Source: Denitrobaculum tricleocarpae (GTDB lineage Bacteria > Pseudomonadota > Alphaproteobacteria > Kiloniellales > Kiloniellaceae). Taken from it: DNA of 64,000 nt. The stretch is from assembly GCF_007004665.1 (NCBI RefSeq), contig NZ_ML660053.1, forward strand, positions 558,001 through 622,000, read 5' to 3'. The position numbers and the translations under genes were made by a program. The stretch's first letter is position 1, and each line of letters begins with the position of its first letter. The notes under the pieces are model-generated. The model saw only the letters and a list, made by a program, of their open reading frames with translations, was not told where the DNA came from and did not search any database. Of this stretch, positions 35,709 to 47,641 are shown one piece after another.

Positions 35709-35829
35709 CACAGATACCGCAACGCGATAGGCCAGCCGCCGGCTTTCGTGCAGATAACAAACTACCGAGTTTCCGTCGCGGAAGATCCCGGGTCATTCCC
35801 GAGCACGCGAAGGGTTTTATCCAAGTTGA

Positions 35830-36882
<1,053 letters not shown>

Positions 36883-36951
36883 GGTTCTTTCACAGACGCG
36901 GGACGCGATTTCTGGTCGTAAGGACTGCACGAATCGCCCTCGAGCGCAGAA

Positions 36952-36980
36952 GGCCGGCTGATGATCAGCCGGCCTTTTTT
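36952..36980 (+). terminator. Rho-independent terminator after ilvC
   Basis: A perfect 10-bp stem, GGCCGGCTGA (36952-36961) pairing with TCAGCCGGCC (36965-36974), closes a 3-nt loop. Six T residues follow (36975-36980). It is the clearest intrinsic terminator in the window and ends the ilv transcription unit. Confidence 0.92.
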
Positions 36981-38405
<1,425 letters not shown>

Positions 38406-38513
38406 ACGTCAATAGTTTCTTTATTAATTAGGTATAATATTTTAACCTTGTTATAAAGAATCAAGTGCTTAACGGCGATTCGGAGACGAGTCGTCCGGCG
38501 ATCGGGAGACGTT

Positions 38514-39536
38514 GTGAGCAAACGTTCGGGTAATGCGCTCGGCTTGGCGACGCCCATCAGGGCTTGGGCACAGCGTTCGGCTTTTGTTTTCTTTTTTGCC
38601 CTCGCAATTGTGCTCCTTGTTCTGGGACGGGCCCAGACTCCCGCTGTCGAACGGGTTCGCACAGCGGTGAATGATGCTGTCGCTCCGGTCCTTGAACTTG
38701 CTACCAGCCCGGTCGCAACCGTTTCAGATACGATCGTCAGCACCCGAGAACTTTTCGAAGTTCGTGCGGCGAACGAAGCGCTGCGGCAGGAGAACCAGCG
38801 TTTGCTGCAGTGGCGCGCGGCGGCGCAGCGGCTTGAAGATGAAAACCGCCTGCTGCGCGACCTCAACCAACTGACCATAGAACCGCGGACACGCTATATC
38901 ACTGCACGGGTCATCGGCGACCAGGGTGGTGCATTTGTGCGCTCGGTGCTGGTGAGCGCAGGTGCGCGCGACGGTGTGGAAAAAGGGCAGGCGGCTCTGA
39001 CCGGCCGGGGCCTCGCCGGTCGGGTTGCCGAAACGGGCCGCCGGGCGGCCCGGATCCTGCTTGTGACGGATATGAACAGCCGGGTGCCGGTGCTGGTCGG
39101 CAATGCGCGCGATCGCGCTGTCCTCGCCGGCGATAATTCGCCGAACCCGGAGTTGCTTTACTTCAGCCCCGGTGTGCAGATCCGTGTCGGCGACCGGGTC
39201 GTCACCTCCGGGCACGGCGGCGCCTTTCCCAGCGGACTGCCGATCGGTGTCGTGACCGACGTTCGCGAGAACGATGTCCGGGTCGAACCTTATGTCGACT
39301 GGTCTCATCTCGAATTCCTGCGTCTCGTGGATTATGAGCTCCCGAGCATCTTGAATTCTCCTGAGGATGGTCTGGTAAAGGGGAAAATCCAGTCACGTCA
39401 AGCAGCGCCGGTTGCTGCTGCGTCCGGACCCAATGATGCGGGTTCAGCCGCGGCGGCGGGCGAAACAGGAACGGCAGGCGCGACGGCAGGCGCCGTGGTG
39501 CAAGCCGGCGGGGCAGCGACGGAGCTGGCGCAGTGA
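38514..39536 (+). CDS. mreC: Rod shape-determining protein MreC
   Basis: Bitopic periplasmic scaffold of the elongasome. It starts with GTG at 38514. A membrane helix (SAFVFFFALAIVLLVLG) is followed by a coiled coil (LFEVRAANEALRQENQRLLQ and further heptads). Then comes the beta-rich MreC domain with RVIGDQGGAFVRSVLVSAGA, VLAGDNSPNPELLYF and DRVVTSGHGGAFPSGLPIG. The last 60 residues are an Ala/Gly-rich tail not typical of Escherichia coli MreC. mreD overlaps the stop by four bases (GTGA). Confidence 0.95.
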   Translation: MSKRSGNALGLATPIRAWAQRSAFVFFFALAIVLLVLGRAQTPAVERVRTAVNDAVAPVLELATSPVATVSDTIVSTRELFEVRAANEALRQENQRLLQWRAAAQRLEDENRLLRDLNQLTIEPRTRYITARVIGDQGGAFVRSVLVSAGARDGVEKGQAALTGRGLAGRVAETGRRAARILLVTDMNSRVPVLVGNARDRAVLAGDNSPNPELLYFSPGVQIRVGDRVVTSGHGGAFPSGLPIGVVTDVRENDVRVEPYVDWSHLEFLRLVDYELPSILNSPEDGLVKGKIQSRQAAPVAAASGPNDAGSAAAAGETGTAGATAGAVVQAGGAATELAQ

Positions 39537-40042
39537 AGTTCAGTCTTTGGCAACGCATGGATGCCATAGCCCGCAGCATGTTCCCGGTTACGGCGACGCT
39601 TCTCCTGATTATGGCGTCCATGGTACCCCTGCGGATACCCGATCTTGCTCCGATCATTCCGTCTTTATCGTTGATCGCCGTCTACTACTGGACAATCCAC
39701 CGTCCCGATCTCATGCCCATCTGGGCGGTCTTTGTGATTGGTGTGGCCCAGGACCTGCTCAGCGGATCCATGTTGGGTGTGGGAAGTATTTCGTTGCTTG
39801 TCGTTCGGTATCTCGTGATCTCACAGGCACGCTTTTTTACCAGCGCGTCCTTTGTTGTGATCTGGAGTATCTTCGCGCTTGTTGCGTTTCTGGCGTTCTT
39901 TGTGATGTGGATACTCACGAGCTTGTTGACGGCGACCCTGGTTGAGTATAGTTCGGCGACCTTCCAGTATCTGATGACACTGGCGGTGTATCCGGGCTTC
40001 ACGTGGCTTTTTGTCCATGGGCAAAGGTTGTTTTTGCGCTGA
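39533..40042 (+). CDS. mreD: Rod shape-determining protein MreD
   Basis: A 169-residue, strongly hydrophobic inner-membrane protein with about five segments (for example MFPVTATLLLIMASMVPL and FVVIWSIFALVAFLAFFVMW). The family pattern PDLMPIWAVFVIGVAQDLLSG is present. It starts at a GTG overlapping the mreC stop, which indicates translational coupling. It completes the MreBCD complex. Confidence 0.92.
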   Translation: MKFSLWQRMDAIARSMFPVTATLLLIMASMVPLRIPDLAPIIPSLSLIAVYYWTIHRPDLMPIWAVFVIGVAQDLLSGSMLGVGSISLLVVRYLVISQARFFTSASFVVIWSIFALVAFLAFFVMWILTSLLTATLVEYSSATFQYLMTLAVYPGFTWLFVHGQRLFLR

Positions 40043-40172
40043 TTATCTCCAGGTCGGGGGACCGGCTCGACGCCTTGTGTGCGGGCCGTGGAGATAGAGA
40101 TTAACCGGTTCAGTTATATAGAAGGTTCCTCGTTGGGTTGCCTCGCAAAGAGGCGAAGCGGATCAAACGGTA

Positions 40173-42056
40173 ATGGCACAGAATCACGACGATAGCAGTA
40201 AGTCGAAAACCTTTTCGCGCCGCGCGCTGTTTCTGGCCGGCGGTCAGGCTCTGCTGTTCTCGACCCTGGCCGGGCGGATGTATTATCTGCAGATCGTCAA
40301 ATCCGATACCTACAAGACACTCGCAGAAGACAATCGCGTCAATCTGCGTGTTCTGCCGCCGCCGCGAGGCCGTATCCTGGATCGCTTTGGCGTTGAGCTG
40401 GCCGTCAATGAGCAAAACTACCGCCTTGTGCTGGTGCGTGAGCAAACACGTGACGTTGAGGCCACGCTGGATTCACTCGGCAGCGTTATTTCTCTCTCCG
40501 AACATGATTTCAAGCGCGTGCTGCGCGAAGTAAAGCGTAAGCGCGCTTTCGTTCCCGTCACTGTCCGTGACAATCTGAGTTGGGAAGAAGTCAGTAAGAT
40601 CTCGGTCAACGCGGCCGATCTGCCCGGTGCAAGCATCGAAGTTGGCCAAACCAGATCCTATCCCTATGGGCCGGCGATGGCACACACTCTCGGCTATGTC
40701 GCGGCGGTTTCGGAGCGCGAACTGACCGGCGACCCTTTGCTTGAGCTTCCGGGATTCCGGATCGGGAAGAACGGAATGGAGAAGCAGCACGATCTTGTGC
40801 TGCGCGGCAAGCAGGGCAACAGCCATCTGGAGGTAAACGCCTACGGTCGTGTCATCCGGGAGCTTTCGCGTGATGAAGGCGAGCCCGGGCGGGACGCGGT
40901 TCTGACCATCGATGCAGGGCTGCAGACGTTTGTGCAGCAGCGCCTGATGAGCGAACAGTCGGCTGCGGCCGTGGTCATGGATATCAAGAACGGCGACGTC
41001 CTGTCGCTGGGCTCGGTCCCCAGCTACGATCCCTCGGCCTTTAACCGCGGACTTTCGACACGCGAGTGGAATGGCCTGATCAAGGACCACCTCTCGCCCC
41101 TGACCAACAAGGCTATCGCCGGTACCTTTGCACCGGGATCGACCTTCAAGATGATCGTGACGCTGGCAGCCCTGAAAGAAGGGATTGGTCCCCAGCATTC
41201 GGTTTTCTGCCCAGGTTCGATGCGTCTCGGCAATGCGAAGTTCCACTGCTGGAAACGCGGCGGCCACGGCTGGGTCGATCTCAACGGCAGCATCAAGTAT
41301 TCCTGCGACGTATACTTCTATGACGTCGCCCGCCGTATCGGTGTTGACAAGATCGCAGCGATGGCAAGCCGATTTGGCCTGGGACAGCCGGTCGGTGTCG
41401 ACCTGCCGGGCGAGCGTTCCGGTGTCGTTCCGACCAAAGCCTGGAAGTTAGCCAACATTGGTGAGCCCTGGCAGGGCGGTGAAACACTGATTGCGGCAAT
41501 CGGACAGGGTTTCGTACTCTCCACGCCGTTGCAGTTGGCCACCATGACGGCCAGGCTTGCGACAGGCTTGAAGATAACGCCGCGCCTGACCCGTGGGTTC
41601 AACGATGAGGCCGGCGGAATCGCCGCACCGGAACCGCAGTTCGAAAGCATGGGCATTCCCGCTGAGCATCTGCGTCTGGTCCATAACGCAATGGATGCCG
41701 TGACGAACAATCGCCGCGGAACTGCCTATAAAGCCCGGATCGAGCAAGAAGGCTGGGAGATGGCGGGCAAGACGGGAACGTCCCAGGTGCGCCGCATTAC
41801 GCTCGCCGAGCGTGCAGCCGGAGTATTCAAGAACGAGGACTTGCCCTGGCGCCGCCGGGATCATGCGCTCTTTGTCGGTTATGCGCCGGTCCATAATCCT
41901 CGTTACGCCTGCGCTGTGATTGTTGAACATGGCGGTGGCGGATCGAGCACGGCGGCTCCGATCGTGCGTGACATTCTGACCGAGACTCAACGCCGTGACC
42001 CTTCAGGTGTCCCTGCATTCCAGCTCCAGGCACCAGTGCCTGGTCAGGAGACCTGA
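40173..42056 (+). CDS. mrdA: Penicillin-binding protein 2 (elongation transpeptidase)
   Basis: Class B PBP cross-linking peptidoglycan during elongation with RodA. Membrane anchor FLAGGQALLFSTLAGRMYYL is followed by the PBP dimer domain (NRVNLRVLPPPRGRILDRFG). In the transpeptidase domain the nucleophile is in STFK (about residue 322), with SCD (about 376) in place of SxN and KTGT (about 531). RodA begins 2 bp after the stop. The 130-bp gap after mreD may hold an extra promoter, but I could not define one. Confidence 0.95.
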   Translation: MAQNHDDSSKSKTFSRRALFLAGGQALLFSTLAGRMYYLQIVKSDTYKTLAEDNRVNLRVLPPPRGRILDRFGVELAVNEQNYRLVLVREQTRDVEATLDSLGSVISLSEHDFKRVLREVKRKRAFVPVTVRDNLSWEEVSKISVNAADLPGASIEVGQTRSYPYGPAMAHTLGYVAAVSERELTGDPLLELPGFRIGKNGMEKQHDLVLRGKQGNSHLEVNAYGRVIRELSRDEGEPGRDAVLTIDAGLQTFVQQRLMSEQSAAAVVMDIKNGDVLSLGSVPSYDPSAFNRGLSTREWNGLIKDHLSPLTNKAIAGTFAPGSTFKMIVTLAALKEGIGPQHSVFCPGSMRLGNAKFHCWKRGGHGWVDLNGSIKYSCDVYFYDVARRIGVDKIAAMASRFGLGQPVGVDLPGERSGVVPTKAWKLANIGEPWQGGETLIAAIGQGFVLSTPLQLATMTARLATGLKITPRLTRGFNDEAGGIAAPEPQFESMGIPAEHLRLVHNAMDAVTNNRRGTAYKARIEQEGWEMAGKTGTSQVRRITLAERAAGVFKNEDLPWRRRDHALFVGYAPVHNPRYACAVIVEHGGGGSSTAAPIVRDILTETQRRDPSGVPAFQLQAPVPGQET

Positions 42057-42058
42057 TC

Positions 42059-43216
42059 ATGCCGGGACGTTTCAGCAGTATGTCGCAAAACACCGGCCTG
42101 ACGTTTGGGCAGAAGGTCTGGTCGATCAATTGGGGCATGGTCTTTTTGATCATCCTGATTTTTTCGGTCGGTTTTGCCATGCTGTTCTCGGCGGGCAACG
42201 GCAACGTCAATCCCTGGGCTTCGCGCCAGGCAATCCGTTTTGGCGGCGGCTTGCTCCTGATGCTGAGCGTTGCTCTGATCGATATCCGGCTCTGGTTCCG
42301 CTATTCCTACGCCCTGTACTTCATTGCGCTGTTTTTGCTGGTTGCCGTCGAGGTAATGGGAACCGTGGGCATGGGGGCGCAGCGCTGGATCGATCTCAAG
42401 GTTATACAGCTGCAGCCTTCGGAGGTCATGAAGGTCTGCCTTATCCTGGCCTTAGCGCGCTACTTTAACGGCGTCTCGGTTGAGGATATCGGCCGCCCGA
42501 CCTATCTGCTGATCCCGCTCGCCCTGATCGCAGCACCTGCGGCGCTGGTCTTGAAGCAGCCGGACCTCGGGACGACAGTGATGCTGGTGATGGCAGCCGG
42601 TGCCGTTTTCTTCTGTGCGGGCGTGCGGCTCTGGAAGTTCGCAATCGTCGGGGCTGCCGGTTTGGCCGCCATTCCGATCGGCTGGCAGCTCCTGCATGAT
42701 TATCAGAAGGCCCGGGTCATGACCTTCATGAACCCTGAAACCGATCCGCTGGGCACGGGGTACCACATTATGCAGGCCATGATTGCCTTGGGCTCAGGCG
42801 GTATGTTCGGCAAAGGTTTCCTGCTCGGGTCACAGAGCCACTTGAACTTCCTGCCTGAAAAGCAGACGGACTTCATCTTCACCATGCTTGCCGAAGAGTT
42901 CGGCATGGTCGGTGGCCTGGGTCTGATCGGGCTTTACATCCTGCTGATCATCTACGGGATTGCGATTTCGCTGCGCACCCGCAACCAGTTCGGCCGCCTG
43001 CTGGCCATCGGCCTGACCACAAATCTCTTCCTCTACGTCTTTATCAATATCGCCATGGTCATGGGTTTGATCCCCGTTGTGGGGGTGCCTCTGCCGCTCA
43101 TCTCTTATGGCGGTACCGCGATGCTGACGGTGATGGTCGGTCTGGGACTGGTGATTTCCGTCTACGTTCACCGCGATACCTTCATCTCCCGGCGCGGGGT
43201 CACGGAAGAGCTCTAG
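42059..43216 (+). CDS. rodA: Peptidoglycan glycosyltransferase RodA (MrdB)
   Basis: SEDS-family membrane glycan polymerase working with PBP2. The 385-residue protein has about ten hydrophobic segments. It carries the SEDS signatures QRWIDLKVIQLQPSEVMK, KQPDLGTTVMLVMAAGAV, QSHLNFLPEKQTDFIFTMLA with EEFGMVGG, and NIAMVMGLIPVVGVPLPLIS followed by YGGTAML. It is the last gene of the shape operon and is followed by a terminator-like hairpin. Confidence 0.96.
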   Translation: MPGRFSSMSQNTGLTFGQKVWSINWGMVFLIILIFSVGFAMLFSAGNGNVNPWASRQAIRFGGGLLLMLSVALIDIRLWFRYSYALYFIALFLLVAVEVMGTVGMGAQRWIDLKVIQLQPSEVMKVCLILALARYFNGVSVEDIGRPTYLLIPLALIAAPAALVLKQPDLGTTVMLVMAAGAVFFCAGVRLWKFAIVGAAGLAAIPIGWQLLHDYQKARVMTFMNPETDPLGTGYHIMQAMIALGSGGMFGKGFLLGSQSHLNFLPEKQTDFIFTMLAEEFGMVGGLGLIGLYILLIIYGIAISLRTRNQFGRLLAIGLTTNLFLYVFINIAMVMGLIPVVGVPLPLISYGGTAMLTVMVGLGLVISVYVHRDTFISRRGVTEEL

Positions 43217-43285
43217 GTTCCGGTCCTGAACGCGCCCGGATTTGCAGGTATCCCATCCGGCCTCGCCATTTCCGGAGGGCGCAGA

Positions 43286-43325
43286 GCCGTAGGATGCTAC
43301 AAAAAAATGGCATGCTGCGGCTTTT
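43286..43325 (+). terminator. Probable terminator after rodA
   Basis: An imperfect stem, 43286-43297 (GCCGTAGGATGC) with 43310-43321 (GCATGCTGCGGC), has a 12-nt A-rich loop, one mismatch and one G-T pair, and is followed by TTTT. It lies 70 bp past the rodA stop and just before the tRNA gene. Confidence 0.5.
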
Positions 43326-43380
43326 CAGCATCGAAGCCCTCGACAAAGCGCTGGGGACTTGCTATTACCGCGCCCTCTGG

Positions 43381-43456
<76 letters not shown>

Positions 43457-43756
43457 TTCCTTCCCTGCCTTAAATCGTTGCAAAGAAACCCCCATTCGAC
43501 GCCTTTTTTGTGCGCCATGGCCGCTGTGTTGCGCCTTTTCCTGCTCGTCGCCCCACGTGGCGGAGAGCTTCTAACCCGCGCATAAACACTCCTTTCGCAA
43601 CTTTGATCGGGATCAAAGCCGTTAACCCTATTTGGTTGTAGAAAGAAGGTAGCCCCAAACCGGTTCGTAGCTTTACCGGTGAGGTTCCGCCCAATGAAGG
43701 CGATGGGGCTATCGGAGCGCGTAAAAGTTGATAATTAAGAGTGAGAGGAAACGAAA

Positions 43757-44125
43757 TTGCGAAATTCACGTAAGATCAGACACCGCTTGCTTAAGGATCT
43801 TAAGCCGACCCGTTGGATCGTGATCGCCGCAGGTATAGCCCTCTGCTTCACGATTGTTCTGCGGCAGGCTGAAGCCCTGGATCGCAGCGATGAAGGCTAT
43901 GCTCTCGCGCAACGCTGGTGTCAATCCTGCCACGTGATTGAGGCCGGACAGAATGCCTCCAGCCGGGCGCCCGCCTTTACTGAGATTGCTTCCAACAACG
44001 AAATCACGGACGGCTATCTGCGGACTTGGCTGAGTATCCCCCACACGCAGATGCCCGATTTCAACCTCTCAAGAAATGAGATCTCCGCGCTGATCGATTA
44101 CTTCAACAGCTTAAGAGCCGAATGA
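43757..44125 (+). CDS. Small class I c-type cytochrome
   Basis: A 122-residue protein with an N-terminal signal or anchor helix (WIVIAAGIALCFTIVL) and one haem c site, CQSCH (C55, C58, H59). The probable sixth ligand is M99 in PHTQMPDF. It acts on the periplasmic side as an electron carrier, free or membrane-tethered. The start is TTG at 43757, with GAGG at an ideal distance upstream. No oxidase or dehydrogenase gene is adjacent, so the partner is unknown. Confidence 0.85.
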   Translation: MRNSRKIRHRLLKDLKPTRWIVIAAGIALCFTIVLRQAEALDRSDEGYALAQRWCQSCHVIEAGQNASSRAPAFTEIASNNEITDGYLRTWLSIPHTQMPDFNLSRNEISALIDYFNSLRAE

Positions 44126-44294
44126 TCCTCTAGTAAACCAGACTCTATCAGCGGATCGACCCTGCTCAGGATTCATGTGCCCTGAGGTCCTGATGCAGGG
44201 GAGATCTGGTTTAACCCTGTTTTCTGTGATAGTGCCGATCGAGTTGGATTTTCTGTCGCGGTCGCCGAGGCAGATATCAGTCTTCGAGGTCGGC

Positions 44295-45386
44295 ATGACA
44301 CAGAAACGTCCGCAGGGATACATCGCGCCGTTGGCTCTTCGCGGACGGATCTCACATGCCCAGCCAAAGGGCCTGCCTATCATCAACATGGGTTTCAATG
44401 AGTTGCCGTTCGGACCTTCACCCGAGGTTGCCGCGGCAATTGATGAAGCGACAAGGAATGCTAACTTCTACGGCAACCCTTCCTGTCAGGCCTTGCGCGA
44501 AGAGCTCGGCGCCCGCAACAGGCTGAATGCGGAGACAATCGTCTGCGGTAACGGTTCGGAGGAACTGCTGGACGTCATTGCGCGCAATTTCGTGCGCGCG
44601 GGCGATGAGATCGTCATCCCGGAATTCGGCTATATACAGTTTGCCATTATCGCTAACCGCCTGGGGGCGCTTCTTACGAAGGTTCCCGAAACCGACTTGA
44701 CGGTTGATGTGGATGGCCTTCTTGCCGCGATCGGTCCAAACACCAAATTGCTGTTCCTGGCCAATCCCAATAATCCGACCGCGACCATGCTGCCCGAGCG
44801 TGATCTTGTCCGGCTCGCGGAGGAAATGCCCAGGGACGTCGTCCTGGTTATCGACCTCGCCTACGGGGAATTCGTCAGCTTTGACTATTGTGCCCGGGTT
44901 CATAGCCTGGCGGCGCGATTTGAGAACATCGTTGTGACGCGGACCTTCTCAAAGGCCTATGGCCTGGCGGGGCTGAGGGTCGGCTGGTGCCATGCACCGG
45001 CGTGGATGATCCCGTCGCTCTATGCCGCGCGTGGAATGGGAAGTGTCAATGCCGTCGCCCAGGCTGCCGCGCTGGCATCGCTTCGTGAACCCGACCTGGT
45101 ACAGGCGCGGATCGGTCAGATCCTTGCCGAGAGGGAGCGGGTCGCAGATGAACTTGCCGCCTTGGGCCTCAAATGCCTGTCCAGTCATACTAATTTCATG
45201 CTGGTAACAACGGAAGACGGGGACCCGGACCGCGCCGAGGCGCTTGTTGAGCATCTCTTCGACGATGCCGGGATCATCGTCAATCGGACGCGCGAAAAGG
45301 GCCTGGAGAGCTATATCCGTTTTTCGCTCTCACGACCGGAGCACAATTCCCTGCTGATCCAGTCTGTTGCGCGCTTTCAGGCTTAG
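44295..45386 (+). CDS. HisC-like class I/II aminotransferase
   Basis: PLP enzyme of the histidinol-phosphate aminotransferase group, about 363 residues. It has FNELPFGPSPEV near the N-terminus, GNGSEELLDVIARNFV, LFLANPNNPTATML, VIDLAYGEFV and the PLP lysine in TRTFSKAYGLAGLRVGW (about residue 220). I chose the ATG at 44295, with GAGG just upstream; the frame is open to 44175, but those residues do not look like the family. It is isolated from his genes, so it may serve another amino acid, or histidine, phenylalanine or tyrosine. It converges on the dehydrogenase operon. Confidence 0.85.
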   Translation: MTQKRPQGYIAPLALRGRISHAQPKGLPIINMGFNELPFGPSPEVAAAIDEATRNANFYGNPSCQALREELGARNRLNAETIVCGNGSEELLDVIARNFVRAGDEIVIPEFGYIQFAIIANRLGALLTKVPETDLTVDVDGLLAAIGPNTKLLFLANPNNPTATMLPERDLVRLAEEMPRDVVLVIDLAYGEFVSFDYCARVHSLAARFENIVVTRTFSKAYGLAGLRVGWCHAPAWMIPSLYAARGMGSVNAVAQAAALASLREPDLVQARIGQILAERERVADELAALGLKCLSSHTNFMLVTTEDGDPDRAEALVEHLFDDAGIIVNRTREKGLESYIRFSLSRPEHNSLLIQSVARFQA

Positions 45387-45403
45387 TGGCCACCCGCACC
45401 CCG

Positions 45404-46387
45404 TCACTCGCCCTTGACCGGCATCTTATCCAGGTGCCGCAGCATTGCGACAAAAGCCGCCAGACGTTCCTGCTGGTAGGCAGGAACATCCATGTCGGCG
45501 TAATCCAGAAATCCCTGCTGTGTGCGCAGACCGATCCGGCCTTCCTTCATGTTCCGCTCAATGATCGGTGGTGAGGAAAAGCGGTCTTCACCGGTCGCGC
45601 CGGTCATGTAGCGGCTCGCGTAATAAAGAATATCACCGCCGCCCCAATCGATGAATTCGAGCAGGCCGAGAACCGCGAAGCGGAAGCCGAAGCCGTATTT
45701 TGTCGCCTTGTCGATGTCCTCGGCGGAGGCGACGCCCTCCTCGACCATTCGCGCGGCCTCGTTCATGGCCAGTGCCTGGATGCGGGGTACGATGTAACCG
45801 GGACTGGCGCTGCAAACGACGGGCACCTTGCCGATATCTTCCAATAGAGCCTTCAAGCGTTCGGTGACGGAAGGGTCAGTCGCATCACCTGGGGACAATT
45901 CGACCAGCGGCACCAGGAACGCCGGATTGAGCCAGTGGGCGTTCAAAAAGCGGCCCGGCGAGGAGACGAAAGCCTGCAGGTCGTTGGAAAGAATCGTCGA
46001 GGTGGTTGAAGCAACGATGCTGGCGGGATCCACGTGCTCAGAAATCAGCTTAAAAGCATCCCGTTTCGCATCGAGCGTTTCCGGCACGCCCTCGAAAATG
46101 ACATCGGCATTCGCAAGAGCTGAAGCGGCGTCTGCAAGCGAATGATAGGAGATCCTCTGCGCAATGGTTTGTGTGTCGGAAGCCTGCAACATCCCGAGGT
46201 CGGCCATCATGGCGAGCGTCGACGCAATTTCAGTGGCCGCGGCCTTGCGCAGCTGGTCAAATTCCATGTCACTGCGCGGCTTTACATCGATCAGACGAAC
46301 TGGATGTCCCGCGTATGCAAAGGCGATAGCGATGCCGCGCCCCATGCGCCCGGCACCGACGGCCGCGATGACGGCTTTCGCGCTCAT
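45404..46387 (-). CDS. 3-hydroxyacyl-CoA dehydrogenase family protein
   Basis: NAD-dependent dehydrogenase of the 3HCDH/L-carnitine dehydrogenase group, 327 residues. The Rossmann motif is AVGAGRMGRGIAIAFAYAG, with acidic residue DVKPR for NAD. The catalytic region reads FLNAHWLNPAFLVPLVELSPG and the C-terminal domain has GYIVPRIQALAMNEAARMV, then GFGFRFAVLGLLEFIDWGG. The ATG at 46387 has AGGAG upstream and lies one base after the opine-type dehydrogenase stop. It probably oxidises a beta-hydroxy acid or its CoA ester; the substrate is undefined. Confidence 0.83.
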   Translation of the reverse strand: MSAKAVIAAVGAGRMGRGIAIAFAYAGHPVRLIDVKPRSDMEFDQLRKAAATEIASTLAMMADLGMLQASDTQTIAQRISYHSLADAASALANADVIFEGVPETLDAKRDAFKLISEHVDPASIVASTTSTILSNDLQAFVSSPGRFLNAHWLNPAFLVPLVELSPGDATDPSVTERLKALLEDIGKVPVVCSASPGYIVPRIQALAMNEAARMVEEGVASAEDIDKATKYGFGFRFAVLGLLEFIDWGGGDILYYASRYMTGATGEDRFSSPPIIERNMKEGRIGLRTQQGFLDYADMDVPAYQQERLAAFVAMLRHLDKMPVKGE

Positions 46388-46388
46388 A

Positions 46389-47474
46389 TCAAACTCCTGT
46401 CTCAAGAAGCCTGGTCATGGCTGCGCGATCGAGAGCCGCCAGGCCAAGGGTTTCCAGCGTCCGCCCGGTTTTTCTGAAGTCGTCGTCGCAGATCGCCGAG
46501 CCAACCGCCAGCAATCCGGTTGCGGTCGGGGCCGGAACCCCGGCCCAATCGGCGACCGAGACCAGGAATGCGAGGCCGGTGGCAACGTCCTCGCGCATAT
46601 AGCGGTGCTCGGTCAGGATCAGTCGCTCCCGCCAGTCCTCGGAATCGACCAGTTTGTCGTGGGCGGCGTTGCCGTACATCCACTCATCACGGGCGTCGTC
46701 GTAGTGGTCGGCAAGTGGGAAGTGCGGCGCGCCGTACCCCAGTGCCTCACGCACCGCCATGCGCTCTGCGTCCAGGCGGGTTGTCACGCGTCTGATGGCG
46801 GGTTGCGTGCCCTCATTGTGGATGTCCCAATGCTCGAAGTGTTCGATAGGCCCGGCATTCATCAGGATAAGCGGCGGGTGAATGATCGGTCCAGCGTTCA
46901 TCAACGCCCCGGACAAAGCGTCGCCGGCGTCCTCCACCGCAGGGTAGGCCTCGCGTATCACTTCGAGAGCCTGCAGCGTTTGGCTGAGTGGGAAGACACC
47001 GGTCGGCAGCCGCGAGGCGCGGGTCGTGATCGCGATTTTGAAATCGCCGTGTTTGCGGGTGAGATAGGGCAGTGTGCCCGCTTCGGCGAAAGCGACTTTC
47101 GCGTCGTTACCCGCATCACGAAGGGCTTTGGCCATCAGGTAGCTGCCGAAACTGCCCGGCGGCAAAAAGACGACCTGGCCGCTGTGAAGATGCGGCGCCA
47201 AGGCCCTGCCAATATCCGGCTGCGCGGTTGCGGGCGCAGGGCAGACGATCAGGGCTGAACCGTCTATCGCTTCGCCGATATCTGCCGTGACCAGGCCAAT
47301 CTTTACCTCACGTTCGCTGCGGCTGTCTTTCAGTGTGAGGTTATTGCCTCTCTCGCGGAGAGCTCTCACCGCATCCGCGTCGCGGCGCCAAAAACGAACC
47401 CGATGACCTTGCTCGGTTAAGTCGAGAGCCGCCGCGTGTGAACCATTGCCGCCGCCGAGAACCGCGATTTCCAT
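46389..47474 (-). CDS. NAD/NADP octopine/nopaline dehydrogenase family protein
   Basis: A 361-residue member of the opine dehydrogenase family. The N-terminal nucleotide site is IAVLGGGNGSHAAALDL (residues 3-19) and the C-terminal domain has the hallmark NAGPIIHPPLILMNAGPIE with H199. Family members interconvert opines (N-carboxyalkyl amino acids) with amino acid plus keto acid. The ATG at 47474 has GAGG five bases upstream. It is paired with the 3HCDH-type gene and lies divergent to the EthD-like and TRAP genes. A catabolic role on an imported opine-like or beta-hydroxy compound is inferred. Confidence 0.83.
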   Translation of the reverse strand: MEIAVLGGGNGSHAAALDLTEQGHRVRFWRRDADAVRALRERGNNLTLKDSRSEREVKIGLVTADIGEAIDGSALIVCPAPATAQPDIGRALAPHLHSGQVVFLPPGSFGSYLMAKALRDAGNDAKVAFAEAGTLPYLTRKHGDFKIAITTRASRLPTGVFPLSQTLQALEVIREAYPAVEDAGDALSGALMNAGPIIHPPLILMNAGPIEHFEHWDIHNEGTQPAIRRVTTRLDAERMAVREALGYGAPHFPLADHYDDARDEWMYGNAAHDKLVDSEDWRERLILTEHRYMREDVATGLAFLVSVADWAGVPAPTATGLLAVGSAICDDDFRKTGRTLETLGLAALDRAAMTRLLETGV

Positions 47475-47641
47475 TTCATACCTCATCCCTGACCGTTCCA
47501 TAAACATCAACAGAGAGGGCGTAACGGATGCAAGATATGATTTCCGCGATAGAGGGTTTATTCCGTATGGTGGTGCGGCGCGGCGGACGTTTGTTCCGCT
47601 GCCGACGTCCAGATGAGAGCGAATCGTGAGATGGATTTGTC

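Noticed and set aside
44175-44294. N-terminal extension of the HisC-like aminotransferase
   Set aside because: The 40 extra residues do not resemble the family, while the ATG at 44295 has GAGG just upstream.
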